Below, piece by piece: positions 33,927 to 41,963 of a stretch of DNA of 64,000 bases. How positions within the stretch are numbered: position 1 is the first letter of the stretch; every line of letters starts with the position of its first letter. Both the position numbers and the translations under genes were made by a program. This stretch comes from Streptomyces coeruleorubidus (GTDB lineage: Bacteria; Actinomycetota; Actinomycetes; Streptomycetales; Streptomycetaceae), in assembly GCF_028885415.1 (NCBI RefSeq), contig NZ_CP118527.1, positions 4,154,001 through 4,218,000 on the forward strand. The letters run 5' to 3'. Below the pieces are notes generated by a model, which had not been told where the DNA came from, did no database searches, and was given only the letters and a program-made list of their open reading frames with translations.

Positions 33927-35584
33927 GTGTGGTCGGGAAGGGTGATGGACTGCGAGTGCCGGAAGGTGTTCCGAGGGTCGTACGCGGCCTTGACCTGCTG
34001 CAGGCGCGGGTAGTTGGCCTTGTAGTAGAGCGTGTACCAGGGCACGCCGGTGGTGTTGACCTTCGGGTCGGTGATGTCGGCGTCCGGATAGTTGATGTAG
34101 CAGCCGTCCGTGGCCGCGCCCGGCACGGGGTAGCCGCCGGTGGCCGAGAAGACCTCGCCGTACACGTCACGCACCCAGCCGATGTTCGCGGCGTCGTCCT
34201 CGGCGCTCGACCAGAAGCTCTGGAACAGCCCCTTGAAGATCGAGTCCCGCTGCGCCGACGCGGTGTCGCCGGAGCCCACGGTGTTGATCTTCCCGCCGTA
34301 CGACAGGAGGACGACCATGGACGCCGGGTTCTGCTGATCGGTGCGCGTCAGGTGCCGGTACATCGCCGTGGCCTGTGCCGTGGTGACGTTCTTGCGCAGG
34401 TAGGCGGACTTGTGGTGGCCGCGCAGCGTCGGATTGGTCAGGGTCGGGTTGCTCGTGCCCAGCAGCTTGACCGAGTGCAGCCACGGAAGTCGCTGCGGCG
34501 TGAACAGGTCGGGCAGCGCGCCCAGTTCACCGACCGGCTCGGACATCGGGCGTACGGCAGCGTCGGAGAGCGACGAGGTGACCTCGGTGAGGAAGGCGTC
34601 GAGCACCTTCCTCGCGCCGGGGACGGTGGCGTCGATCTGGGTGAGCAGACCGATGCTGCCGTTCGCCTTGTGATTCATCATCAGGAAGCTGCACAGGGAG
34701 GCGGCGGCGGAGTCGGCGGAGCCGTTCTTCTCGTGCCAGGCGCCGAACTTCCGCACGAGCGAGGTGAAGGAGTCCTTGTCCAGCTCGCTCCAGGGCAGCG
34801 CGAGCGCGCTGACGAGCACTTCCTTCGGGGGCTTGGGAAGGAGCGAGGAGGGGTCGGTGCCGGTGGCGTCGGGGCTGCGGAACCAGTACCGGGTGATGAC
34901 ACCGAAGTTGCCGCCGCCACCGCCGGTGTGCGCCCACCACAGGTCGCGGTGGGGGTCGTCGGCCTCGCGCGTGGCCACCACGCTGCGCGCCTTGCCCTTC
35001 GCGTCGACCACGACGACCTCGACCGCGTACAGGTGGTCGACGGTCAGGCCGTGCCGCCGGGACAGCATTCCGTAGCCACCACCGCTGATGTGGCCGCCCG
35101 CCCCCACCGAGTAGCACATGCCGCCGGGGATGGTGACGCCCCAGCCCTTGAAGAGGGAGTCGTACACATGGAGCAGCGTCGATCCCGCGCCCACTTCGAA
35201 GGCCTTGAGCTCCTCGTCGTAGGTGACGGTGTCGAGCAGGGAGGTGTCGATGACCACCCGGACCTCGGAGTTGTAGACGAAGTCCGCGTAGCAGTGGCCG
35301 CCGCTGCGCACCGAGATCCGCTTGCCCGCGTCCACGGCTTCCTGAACGGCCCGCACCACCTGCTCGGTGGTCCGCACCAGCCGGACGGAATCGGGCCGGG
35401 CGACCCAGCGGGAGTTGTTGCCGACGACGAGATCGGCGTAGCGGGGGTCGCCCGGAAGAACGGTGACGGCGTCGGAGCCGGGGGCGGTGGGAGCGGCGGC
35501 GGCGGCCGTCGCGCGGGGACCGGCTTCCAGGGTCGTGGCGGCTATCGCGGCAGCCGTGCCGGCCAGGACGCTTCGTCTTTTCAT
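33923..35584 (-). CDS. Tat-exported FAD-linked oxidase with bicovalent flavin (BBE-like)
   Basis: A 553-residue member of the berberine-bridge/VAO group. The N-terminus MKRRSVLAGTAAAIAATT is a twin-arginine signal, so the folded flavoprotein should act outside the membrane. The FAD-binding part has RSGGHCYADF, where His97 is the predicted 8-alpha attachment, and GGMCYSVGAGGHISGGGYG, where Cys157 is the second (6-S-cysteinyl) attachment. A C-terminal BBE segment ends the protein (YDPRNTFRHSQS). Bicovalent enzymes carry out difficult two-electron oxidations. Here a late oxidation or coupling of the aromatic product is inferred. Confidence 0.9.
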   Translation of the reverse strand: MKRRSVLAGTAAAIAATTLEAGPRATAAAAAPTAPGSDAVTVLPGDPRYADLVVGNNSRWVARPDSVRLVRTTEQVVRAVQEAVDAGKRISVRSGGHCYADFVYNSEVRVVIDTSLLDTVTYDEELKAFEVGAGSTLLHVYDSLFKGWGVTIPGGMCYSVGAGGHISGGGYGMLSRRHGLTVDHLYAVEVVVVDAKGKARSVVATREADDPHRDLWWAHTGGGGGNFGVITRYWFRSPDATGTDPSSLLPKPPKEVLVSALALPWSELDKDSFTSLVRKFGAWHEKNGSADSAAASLCSFLMMNHKANGSIGLLTQIDATVPGARKVLDAFLTEVTSSLSDAAVRPMSEPVGELGALPDLFTPQRLPWLHSVKLLGTSNPTLTNPTLRGHHKSAYLRKNVTTAQATAMYRHLTRTDQQNPASMVVLLSYGGKINTVGSGDTASAQRDSIFKGLFQSFWSSAEDDAANIGWVRDVYGEVFSATGGYPVPGAATDGCYINYPDADITDPKVNTTGVPWYTLYYKANYPRLQQVKAAYDPRNTFRHSQSITLPDHT

Positions 35585-35655
35585 GGAACTCGCGTTCTCT
35601 TTCTGTATCGGTGCAAGCTTTGGACAGTCACACAGGTCCGGTGCACGCCGAACGG

Positions 35656-36144
35656 TCAGTCGCCCCAGACCACGCCGAGCCCGAGGTTCTCCGCGAATTC
35701 CATGGTGCGGTCGACCGACCACGACTCACCGACCGGCGCCGATTTCCCGAGCCGGGTCGGATAGCCGGTCTCCGAGAAGAACCTCTCGAATCCACCGGGC
35801 GTGGTGATGACATAGAAACGGGCGGCTTCGCTCTCCACCAGGTAGGAATGCGGTATGCCACGCGGAAGGAACAGCACGCCGGCGCCGTTGACGATTTCCG
35901 TGCGGTCTCCGACCGTGAGGCGGACTTCCCCTCCCTCGATGATGAAGATCTCGTCCTCGAGCGTGTGGGTGTGGCGCGGTGCGCGTTCTCCCATCACCGC
36001 ACTGAAGTGCGTGATTCCCAAGGTGCCACCGGTCTCCTCGGCGGAGAGTTTCGTGGTGACGACCGACCCCTTCCCCCAGAGCCGGGAAACCCCCTCGCCG
36101 TCTCGGCGAATCACCGGCGACCGTCTTTCGAGCCCTGCAGTCAA
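35656..36144 (-). CDS. Cupin-domain protein
   Basis: A 162-residue single-cupin protein. The metal motif is clear: RHTHTLEDEIFIIEGGEVRL (two His, Glu) and GIPHSYLVESE (second motif His). It resembles quercetin-dioxygenase-type cupins, which may be dioxygenases, isomerases or binding proteins. TTG start, with GGAGGG 4-5 bases upstream. First gene of the unit cupin, oxidase, MFS, SDR, reading away from the transaldolase-like gene. 3-Hydroxyanthranilate 3,4-dioxygenase is also a cupin, but I see no specific match. Confidence 0.8.
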   Translation of the reverse strand: MTAGLERRSPVIRRDGEGVSRLWGKGSVVTTKLSAEETGGTLGITHFSAVMGERAPRHTHTLEDEIFIIEGGEVRLTVGDRTEIVNGAGVLFLPRGIPHSYLVESEAARFYVITTPGGFERFFSETGYPTRLGKSAPVGESWSVDRTMEFAENLGLGVVWGD

Positions 36145-36236
36145 GGTCCCTCCAGAGAACGCTGCAATTACTCACTCACCATTTCGCCGGGAGCCTCACA
36201 CGCCGCCGTCGCCGCCTGCAACGCGCACGGAGCTAT

Positions 36237-36317
36237 TTTGTCAGGTGTCACCCCACGGCCTTCGGAACACATGACGAGCCGATATGCAACCCCGCGCCGA
36301 ATACTTTGTCAGGTGTC
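36237..36317. promoter_or_regulatory. Direct 13-base repeats in the cupin/transaldolase-like divergent promoter
   Basis: TTTGTCAGGTGTC occurs twice in the same orientation, at 36237-36249 and 36305-36317, 68 bases apart, in the 292-base gap between divergent genes. Identical repeats of this length in an otherwise unique promoter are good candidates for a pathway regulator's binding sites, possibly that of the GAF/PucR protein at 38628. Confidence 0.6.
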
Positions 36318-36436
36318 CGGGACGTGATCATGCGGTAACCCGGCCGTTATATCCGCACGTGCGAAATCGTAATGCCGGGCCCTAGAATTACGGATGCCCT
36401 TTACGTCTCGTTCGACTGCTGGAGCGGAGGCAGTCA

Positions 36437-37552
36437 TTGACCACATGGCCGCGCTCGAAGCGCAGTGACGTCCTGGACCAGCTCACGGCAGAGGGGGTCG
36501 GTCTCTGGCTGGACGACTACCATCGGGGCCGCCTGGCCGACGGCAGCCTGGAGAGACTGGTGGCCGACGGACTGGTCGGCGGTGTCATCTCCCGACCCGC
36601 GGCCGTCGCGCGCGCCATGTCGGACACCACGGCCTACGGGGACCAGCTGAACCGGCTCTCGGGCGCGGCCGCCTCCGCCGAGGAACGCGTCTACGCACTC
36701 ATCGCCGAGGACGCCCGTGCGGCCTGCAGCGCGCTGGAACCGGTGTTCCGGGAGACGAAGGGCATGCACGGCTGGGTCTCCCTCGGCATCGCGCCCCAGC
36801 CGGCCGCGGATGCCGAGACCATGGCCGACCACTCCAGACGGCTCGCGGAGATGGTCGACCGCCCCAACGTACTGATCCGGATCCCCGTCGCGGGCAGGGG
36901 ACTTGCCGCCGCCGGTGACGTGCTCGCCCACGGCGTCGGCGTGCACGTCACCTCCGTGTACTCCGTGCAGCGGTACGCCCAGGCGGTGGACGCCTACTTC
37001 CGCGGCCTGGAGCGCGCCACGGCCGGCGGTCACGCCGCGTCCGCCGTCACCTCGCTCGTCTCCCTGGACATCGGCCATCTCGACGCAGGCGTCGACGCCC
37101 TACTGGACGGCTCGGCGGACCCCTGCGCCGCCGCGCTGCGCGGACAGGCCGGGGTGGCCACCGCGCGGCTCGTCTACCGCCGCTACGAGGAGAGCCTCGG
37201 CTGTCCGCACTGGCGCTCCCTGGTGGCCGACGGAGCCCGCCCCCAGCGCCTGCTCTGGACCTCGGAGAACGTGCCGGAATCCCCTCGGGCCGCGCTGGAC
37301 CGGGTCGAACGGATCATCGCCTGGATGACCTCGCACGCCCTGCCGCAGCCGGCGCTCGAAGCGCTGAACCGCCGCGAGGGGTTCCACGGCGACACCCTCT
37401 CCGGTGAACACGAGGCGGCCTGCCGGGTGGTGGAGGCGCTCGGGTGGGCCGGCGTCGCCTTCGACTCGATCGCGCGCGACCTGGAAGCCGCGGCGATCGA
37501 GACGGAGCGCGCCGCATGGGAGGAGCTCCTGACGGCGGTTCAGGCGGGCTGA
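36437..37552 (+). CDS. Transaldolase-like protein lacking the Schiff-base lysine
   Basis: A 371-residue TalA/TalB-type barrel of normal length. It aligns by eye with actinobacterial transaldolase: GVGLWLDDYHR for SIWLDDLSR, RPNVLIRIP for RPNTLIKIP, GVHVTSVYSVQRY for SVNVTLIFSLERY, and ARLVYRRYEE. The catalytic Lys is Arg148 (codon CGG, 36878-36880), and the Asn of the TTNP motif is Arg53 (VISRP). True transaldolase chemistry is therefore unlikely. In this locus an active form would supply erythrose 4-phosphate, so this may be a repurposed or degenerate copy. TTG start with GGAGG. Confidence 0.85.
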   Translation: MTTWPRSKRSDVLDQLTAEGVGLWLDDYHRGRLADGSLERLVADGLVGGVISRPAAVARAMSDTTAYGDQLNRLSGAAASAEERVYALIAEDARAACSALEPVFRETKGMHGWVSLGIAPQPAADAETMADHSRRLAEMVDRPNVLIRIPVAGRGLAAAGDVLAHGVGVHVTSVYSVQRYAQAVDAYFRGLERATAGGHAASAVTSLVSLDIGHLDAGVDALLDGSADPCAAALRGQAGVATARLVYRRYEESLGCPHWRSLVADGARPQRLLWTSENVPESPRAALDRVERIIAWMTSHALPQPALEALNRREGFHGDTLSGEHEAACRVVEALGWAGVAFDSIARDLEAAAIETERAAWEELLTAVQAG

Positions 37553-38328
37553 GCCACCGTTCGGGCGGCCCGGGTGCGCAGCCCGCCGCGCGCGGCAGCG
37601 TCGTACACCTCCGACAGCCCCTCGCCGGAACGGATTTCCACCAGGAAGTGCTCGACCACGTCTCCCCGGTCGACGATGGCGAGCTTCCTGAGCACCCGCA
37701 GCCGCCGCCCCGTCTCCCCGGCGATCCGGTGCAGTCCGTCCAAGTCCCCTCTGCTGCTGAAGTGCAGCAGGGCCCGGCCGTCCTTCGTCAGCCGGCGCGG
37801 CGCCTCGTCCACGTACCTGCGATGCGCTTCGTATCCGGGATCCACATAGGCGCGTTCCAGGGCAGTGGTGAACCGGTACTCCTCCGGTGCGCGGACGTAC
37901 GGCGAACTCCAGACGATGGTGTCGAAGCGCTCCCCGGCGGGCAGCGCTTCGAAGAGGTCGCTGTGCACGGCTCGCACCCGGTCGGCGACTTGGTGCCGCC
38001 GCGCGTTGAGCGCGGCGTTCGCCACCGCCTCGGCGTTGATGTCCGAGGCGACGACCCGCTCGCAGCCCGCGAGGGCGGCGGTCACGGCGACGACCCCGGT
38101 GCCGCAGCCGATCTCCAGGAACGAGCCGCGCCGAGGAGGGCCTACGGGGTCGCAAAGGCCGAGCATGTCCAGGACGATCTCGGTCGTGCCCGCGTGCAGA
38201 GGGGCGAAGACCCCGTCGTGCAGGTCCCACTGCCTTCCGCGCAGCGAGAAGACCCCGGGCCGGTGCTCCGCCCGCATGGAGTCCCGGCTGCGTTCGAGCG
38301 AACGTAGATAACTCTTGATCTCGGACAT
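37540..38328 (-). CDS. SAM-dependent methyltransferase, HemK/MTS-like fold
   Basis: A 262-residue class I methyltransferase: FLEIGCGTGVVAVTAALAG (SAM motif I), VASDINAEAVANAALNARRH (motif II) and VWSSPYVRAPEEY at motif IV. Enzymes of this shape that methylate N atoms have NPPY at motif IV; here it is SSPY, so the substrate may differ and O- or C-methylation of the pathway product is possible. It overlaps the transaldolase-like gene tail to tail by 13 bases. Membership of the pathway is inferred from position. Confidence 0.8.
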   Translation of the reverse strand: MSEIKSYLRSLERSRDSMRAEHRPGVFSLRGRQWDLHDGVFAPLHAGTTEIVLDMLGLCDPVGPPRRGSFLEIGCGTGVVAVTAALAGCERVVASDINAEAVANAALNARRHQVADRVRAVHSDLFEALPAGERFDTIVWSSPYVRAPEEYRFTTALERAYVDPGYEAHRRYVDEAPRRLTKDGRALLHFSSRGDLDGLHRIAGETGRRLRVLRKLAIVDRGDVVEHFLVEIRSGEGLSEVYDAAARGGLRTRAARTVAQPA

Positions 38329-38549
38329 CCCCCGCTGTTCCCCTCTGCGCCGGGCACGCCTTCCGCGCTTCCGGTCACCGATCGTATTCCCGTGCTCACG
38401 GGCACCGGCCCGATCTTCCCCTGGCATCCCGGGGAGCGACAGGTGATCCGGCCACACAACCAACCGGGGAGAGGGGTGACTCGGCCACCACCCAAGGGAA
38501 CATTTGCGCGAACATGTAAAGGGGGCGGTTGCGGCTACGACGCCCCAAG

Positions 38550-38564
38550 CTTAGGCTCCCTAAG
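38550..38564. promoter_or_regulatory. Inverted repeat upstream of the GAF/PucR regulator
   Basis: CTTAGG / CCTAAG with 3 bases between, in a GC-poor patch 60-80 bases before the regulator start. It could be an operator or overlap the -10 region. The 299-base gap 38329-38627 holds no gene. Confidence 0.4.
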
Positions 38565-38581
38565 GATCAACTTGCCTGATT

Positions 38582-38655
38582 ACGGGGGGACGATGATCAC
38601 CGGGGGAACGATGATCAGGGGAGAACGATGGTCACGGGGGGAATGACGATGACGG
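38582..38655 (+). repeat. 17-18 base Shine-Dalgarno-plus-ATG repeats with a short upstream ORF
   Basis: Four imperfect copies of a unit of the type ACGGGGGGACGATGATC. Each has a G-rich ribosome site followed by ATG (38593, 38611, 38628, and ATGACGATG at 38643-38651). The first two ATGs are in one frame and give a 17-codon ORF, 38593-38646 (MITGGTMIRGERWSRGE). Its TGA overlaps an ATG in the regulator's frame. The repeats therefore set up competing and coupled starts. Confidence 0.7.
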
Positions 38656-40652
38656 GGGTGACGGGGGGACTGGCGTCGGCCACCTCGCCGGATGTGATGT
38701 CCGTGCTGGAACTGCTCGCCGAGGGGGCGCCGGCGGCGCGGTTCGAGGAACTGCTGCGCGCCGCCCGGCACGACGGGGCTTCCGACGGCACCCTCGCGGA
38801 GCTAGACCAGGCCGTCCGCCTGGCCTCGCGCGTCCAGGCCCTGATCGGCCACGCACAGCAGCGGGAGGCCGGACTCGCCGCGCTCGTCGACACCGCCCAC
38901 GACCTCACCCTGGTGCACGGCATGGAAGCGCTGCTGCACGAGATCGCACGACGGGCACGCCGACTGCTGAACTTCGACATGGCCTACATCGGACTGCGCG
39001 ACGGGGGCGACGGACGGCCCTGCTCCATCCGCGCGGCGGAGGGCGAGACCACCTCACGCAGCGTGGGCCTGAAGACCTCCGACGACTCCGGCCTCGGCAG
39101 CCTCGTCCAGCGGAGCGGGGCGCCCGCCTGGAGCCCCGACTACCTGGCCGACAGGGAAATTCCGCACTCTCCCGACATCGATGCCGTCGTACGGGCCGAA
39201 GGCCTGCACGCCATCCTGGCGGTGCCGCTCGGCTACGGCACCACGGTCTTCGGCACCCTCTACGGCGCCGACCGGAAGATACGGCACTTCACGCCGGACG
39301 AGATCAGTCTCATGCGCTCGCTCGGCAAGCTCGCGGGCGTCGCCATCGAACGCGCGCGGCTGCTGGAGGAGACCCGCGCCGAGGTGACCGAGCTGGAACG
39401 GGACACCTCCCGCGCCAGGAGCAGTCTCGACGTGCAGCGCCGCGTCGAGGCCGCCTACATCCGGCTGATCGACCTGGTGCTCAGCGGCTGCGACCCGCAG
39501 ACCCTCGTCGAAGCGGCGGTCGAGGAACTGTCAGGGTCACTGGTCGTCAGGGACTGCGTCGGCCGCGTGGTCGTCGTGACCGGTACGCCGCCCGAACTCG
39601 CCGAGGACGACGTGCTCAGGTGGACCTACGACGCCCACGCGACCGGCTGCCCGGTGCCCATGTCCGAGGGCGGCTCCGAGGGAGGCTGGGTCGCGCCGGT
39701 CGCCGCCGGCGGCGAGAACCTCGGCGCCATCATGTTGGTCCCCGACGAACCGCTCACGGACGGCTTCGGAGTGCGGTTGCTCCAGCTCACCGCGCGGGCG
39801 GTCGCCCTCATCCTGTTGCTGCAGCGCACCTCGACGGTGGCCCACGACCAGATCCGTGACGAACTGCTGGAGGAGCTGCTCAGCGACATCCGGCCGCAGC
39901 CGCACCAGTTGATCCCGCGGGCCCGCCGGCTCGGCATCGCCATCGACGAACCGCATGTGATGGTGGTGGCCCGGCCCGAGGGAGGCCCGGAGCACCGGAC
40001 CGCCGCCTGGGCGTCGTCGTACGCCCATCGGATGTCCGGGCTCATGAGATTCCGTGACGGCTGCGTGACGCTGCTGATCCGCGGCGAGGACCCGCTCGCC
40101 GCGGCCACCGCCGTGTCCGGGGAGCTCGCGCCGCTCGTCGGCCATCCCGTCACGGTCGGGGCGGCCGGGCCCGTCTCCGGCCCGGCCCGTGTGGCACAGG
40201 CCCACCGCGAGGCGCTCAGCTGCCTGGAGGCACTCACCGAGCTGGGCAACCTCGGTGGTGTCGCCACCCCACAGCAGATGGGCTTCCTCGGTGTCCTGCT
40301 CTCCGAGACTCACGGCATCGGCGACTACATCGAGTCCGTGATCGGCCCCGTACTGGACTACGACACCCAGCGCTTCACCGAGCTGACCCGGACACTCGAC
40401 GCGTATTTCGCCGCCGGTTCGAGCCCGACGCGCGCGGCGGCGAGCCTGCATGTTCACCCCAACACGGTGTCCAGGCGGTTGGAGCGCATCACCGAACTCC
40501 TCGGAGCCGACTGGCAGGATCCCGAACGGGCACTGGAGATCCAGCTCGCCCTCCGGCTGCACCGCACCCGGCGCACGCTGCAGCACCGGCATGCGGCCTC
40601 GGGAGGCGTAGGGGACACGGGCAGACAGGCTTCACAGGGGGCGGGTGAGTAG
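38628..40652 (+). CDS. GAF-domain PucR/CdaR-type transcriptional regulator
   Basis: A 674-residue regulator. It has an N-terminal helical segment, a GAF sensor domain at about residues 115-245 (LLNFDMAYIGLRD...AILAVPLGYGTTVFGTLYGADR), a coiled region at about 245-275, a GGDEF-like/CdaR middle part, and a C-terminal PucR helix-turn-helix (YFAAGSSPTRAAASLHVHPNTVSRRLERITELLG, about 595-630). Probably the pathway activator, responding to a small molecule. Start choice is open: ATG at 38628 or 38649 both have good ribosome sites. The last 25 residues are Gly-rich and run toward tandem repeats. Confidence 0.88.
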   Translation: MVTGGMTMTGVTGGLASATSPDVMSVLELLAEGAPAARFEELLRAARHDGASDGTLAELDQAVRLASRVQALIGHAQQREAGLAALVDTAHDLTLVHGMEALLHEIARRARRLLNFDMAYIGLRDGGDGRPCSIRAAEGETTSRSVGLKTSDDSGLGSLVQRSGAPAWSPDYLADREIPHSPDIDAVVRAEGLHAILAVPLGYGTTVFGTLYGADRKIRHFTPDEISLMRSLGKLAGVAIERARLLEETRAEVTELERDTSRARSSLDVQRRVEAAYIRLIDLVLSGCDPQTLVEAAVEELSGSLVVRDCVGRVVVVTGTPPELAEDDVLRWTYDAHATGCPVPMSEGGSEGGWVAPVAAGGENLGAIMLVPDEPLTDGFGVRLLQLTARAVALILLLQRTSTVAHDQIRDELLEELLSDIRPQPHQLIPRARRLGIAIDEPHVMVVARPEGGPEHRTAAWASSYAHRMSGLMRFRDGCVTLLIRGEDPLAAATAVSGELAPLVGHPVTVGAAGPVSGPARVAQAHREALSCLEALTELGNLGGVATPQQMGFLGVLLSETHGIGDYIESVIGPVLDYDTQRFTELTRTLDAYFAAGSSPTRAAASLHVHPNTVSRRLERITELLGADWQDPERALEIQLALRLHRTRRTLQHRHAASGGVGDTGRQASQGAGE

Positions 40653-40666
40653 GGGGCGGGTGCACA

Positions 40667-40737
40667 GGGCTCGGGCGTATGGGCTCGGGCGTATGGGCTC
40701 GGGCGTATGGGCTCGGGTGTACAGGGTTCGGGTGTAC
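40667..40737. repeat. Five 14-15 base tandem repeats
   Basis: Three exact copies of GGGCTCGGGCGTAT (40667-40708), one with TGTAC at its end, and one of 15 bases. They fill the 90-base gap between the regulator stop and the end of the transposase-like gene. No coding role is seen. Confidence 0.85.
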
Positions 40738-40742
40738 GGGGA

Positions 40743-41963
40743 TCAGGCGGAGGCCCGAAGCGCCCACAAACGCGACTCAGCAGACTCAGCAGACTCATCG
40801 AACTCATCCGATGCGTCCGACTCATCCGCCAGCACCGACACCGCGTGGGCGACGGAGGCCAGGGTCATGTGGCGGTGCCAGCCCCGGAACGAGCGTCCTT
40901 CGAAGTCCCGGACGCCCACCTGCTCGCCAGTCTGCTTCTCGTCCTGGGCGACCCGCTGCGCCAGCCAGGTCAACCGCACGAGATCACCGACCGGTGCCGT
41001 CGCCGGGGCCGCGAGCCACAGGGCCGTCGGTGCCTTGCCTCGTTCGTGCCACTCGCCGATCAGCAACAGCTCGGACCCGAAGCCCGGCCGGGGAAGTCGC
41101 ACCCGGACCGCCGCCGCGAGCATGGTGCGCCGCACCGGCCCCCGGGCGGCGTCCAGCGGACGGCGCAGACCTTGCACGGACTCCATGATGTGGCGGGCCG
41201 GAATCGCTCCCGCCCGGTACCCCGGCATCGCGCGATCCGCCACGATCAGCCGGGTGTTCCCCTTCACCCGGGTGAGCAGGGGAATCCCGGCTTCGGCGAA
41301 GGGCCGGATGACCCCGCCGAGGCCCGTCACATGCGTGTCCAGCACGACGGGACGCCTCGGCACCTCAGGCCGGCCGAGCAAAGTCAGCGCCGTGGCCGTC
41401 GCGCACTCGTCCGGTGTCTCGGCCTGGGCGCTGTCGGGAATCTCCGCCCTACGGCGCCTGCGAGCGTTCCCGAGCCAGGACTCGGGAAGATGCAGCCGCC
41501 ACTGAACGGGCACGCTGGTCCCCTCGGTCGCGGCCCAGGCCCCAAAGGCCAGCTGGCCGTTGAGCACCTGTCCGCACTCCGGGGCGAACTGCCGCTCCAC
41601 CCCCACCGAGTGCTCGCCTGCCTTCGGAATGAACAGCGGTCGCACGACCCAGGCCCGTGGTGCCAGCACCCGCGTGACATGGTCGGCGAGGGCCTCGCGT
41701 ATGGGCGACCAGTCCCAGGTGGAGCTGCTGATGAAGTGGTGCAGGCTCTGCTCGGCCGCGGCCCCGCCGACGGACGCGGCGATGTTCCGGATCGACTTGC
41801 GTCCCTGCGCCGCCAGCAGCCCACTCAGATAGTGCCGCGCCCTCAGCCGCTGGTCACTGCGCCGTAACGACGCGAAGAGCGCAGCACTGAACTCGTCGCC
41901 TGGAGGGGTGACCTCGCAGGCGCCTTCTCGTATTCGATGGCTGGAGACGACCTTTGCGTTCAC
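40743..41963 (-). CDS. IS701-like transposase-family protein
   Basis: About 406 residues with the features of IS701 transposases of streptomycetes: an N-terminal helical region (RLRARHYLSGLLAAQGRKSIRNIA), QSLHHFISSSTWDW, a DDE-like core (VVLDTHVTGLGG, VKGNTRLIVADR) and the C-terminal RSFRGWHRHMTLASVAHA, where the family has GRSWIGWHRH. The C-terminus ends in an unusual Ser/Asp/Glu repeat. GTG at 41963 follows GGGGGAAAC. I could not find inverted repeats, so this may be a stranded gene. Many such copies are domesticated or inactive. Confidence 0.78.
   Translation of the reverse strand: MNAKVVSSHRIREGACEVTPPGDEFSAALFASLRRSDQRLRARHYLSGLLAAQGRKSIRNIAASVGGAAAEQSLHHFISSSTWDWSPIREALADHVTRVLAPRAWVVRPLFIPKAGEHSVGVERQFAPECGQVLNGQLAFGAWAATEGTSVPVQWRLHLPESWLGNARRRRRAEIPDSAQAETPDECATATALTLLGRPEVPRRPVVLDTHVTGLGGVIRPFAEAGIPLLTRVKGNTRLIVADRAMPGYRAGAIPARHIMESVQGLRRPLDAARGPVRRTMLAAAVRVRLPRPGFGSELLLIGEWHERGKAPTALWLAAPATAPVGDLVRLTWLAQRVAQDEKQTGEQVGVRDFEGRSFRGWHRHMTLASVAHAVSVLADESDASDEFDESAESAESRLWALRASA

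Noticed and set aside
33923..35722. Longer start for the FAD oxidase
   Set aside because: The extra N-terminal 46 codons have no ribosome site and would bury the twin-arginine signal that begins at 35584.
36437..37552. Ordinary housekeeping transaldolase of the pentose phosphate pathway
   Set aside because: The catalytic lysine and the TTNP asparagine are both replaced, and no transketolase, zwf or opcA neighbours are present.
40667..40737. CRISPR array
   Set aside because: The 14-15 base repeats are directly adjacent with no spacers and no cas genes. The same applies to repeats at 551-640, 16801-16860 and 43786-43866.
40743..41963. Complete IS701 insertion sequence with defined ends
   Set aside because: I could not find matching terminal inverted repeats or a target duplication around the gene, so only the coding sequence is reported.
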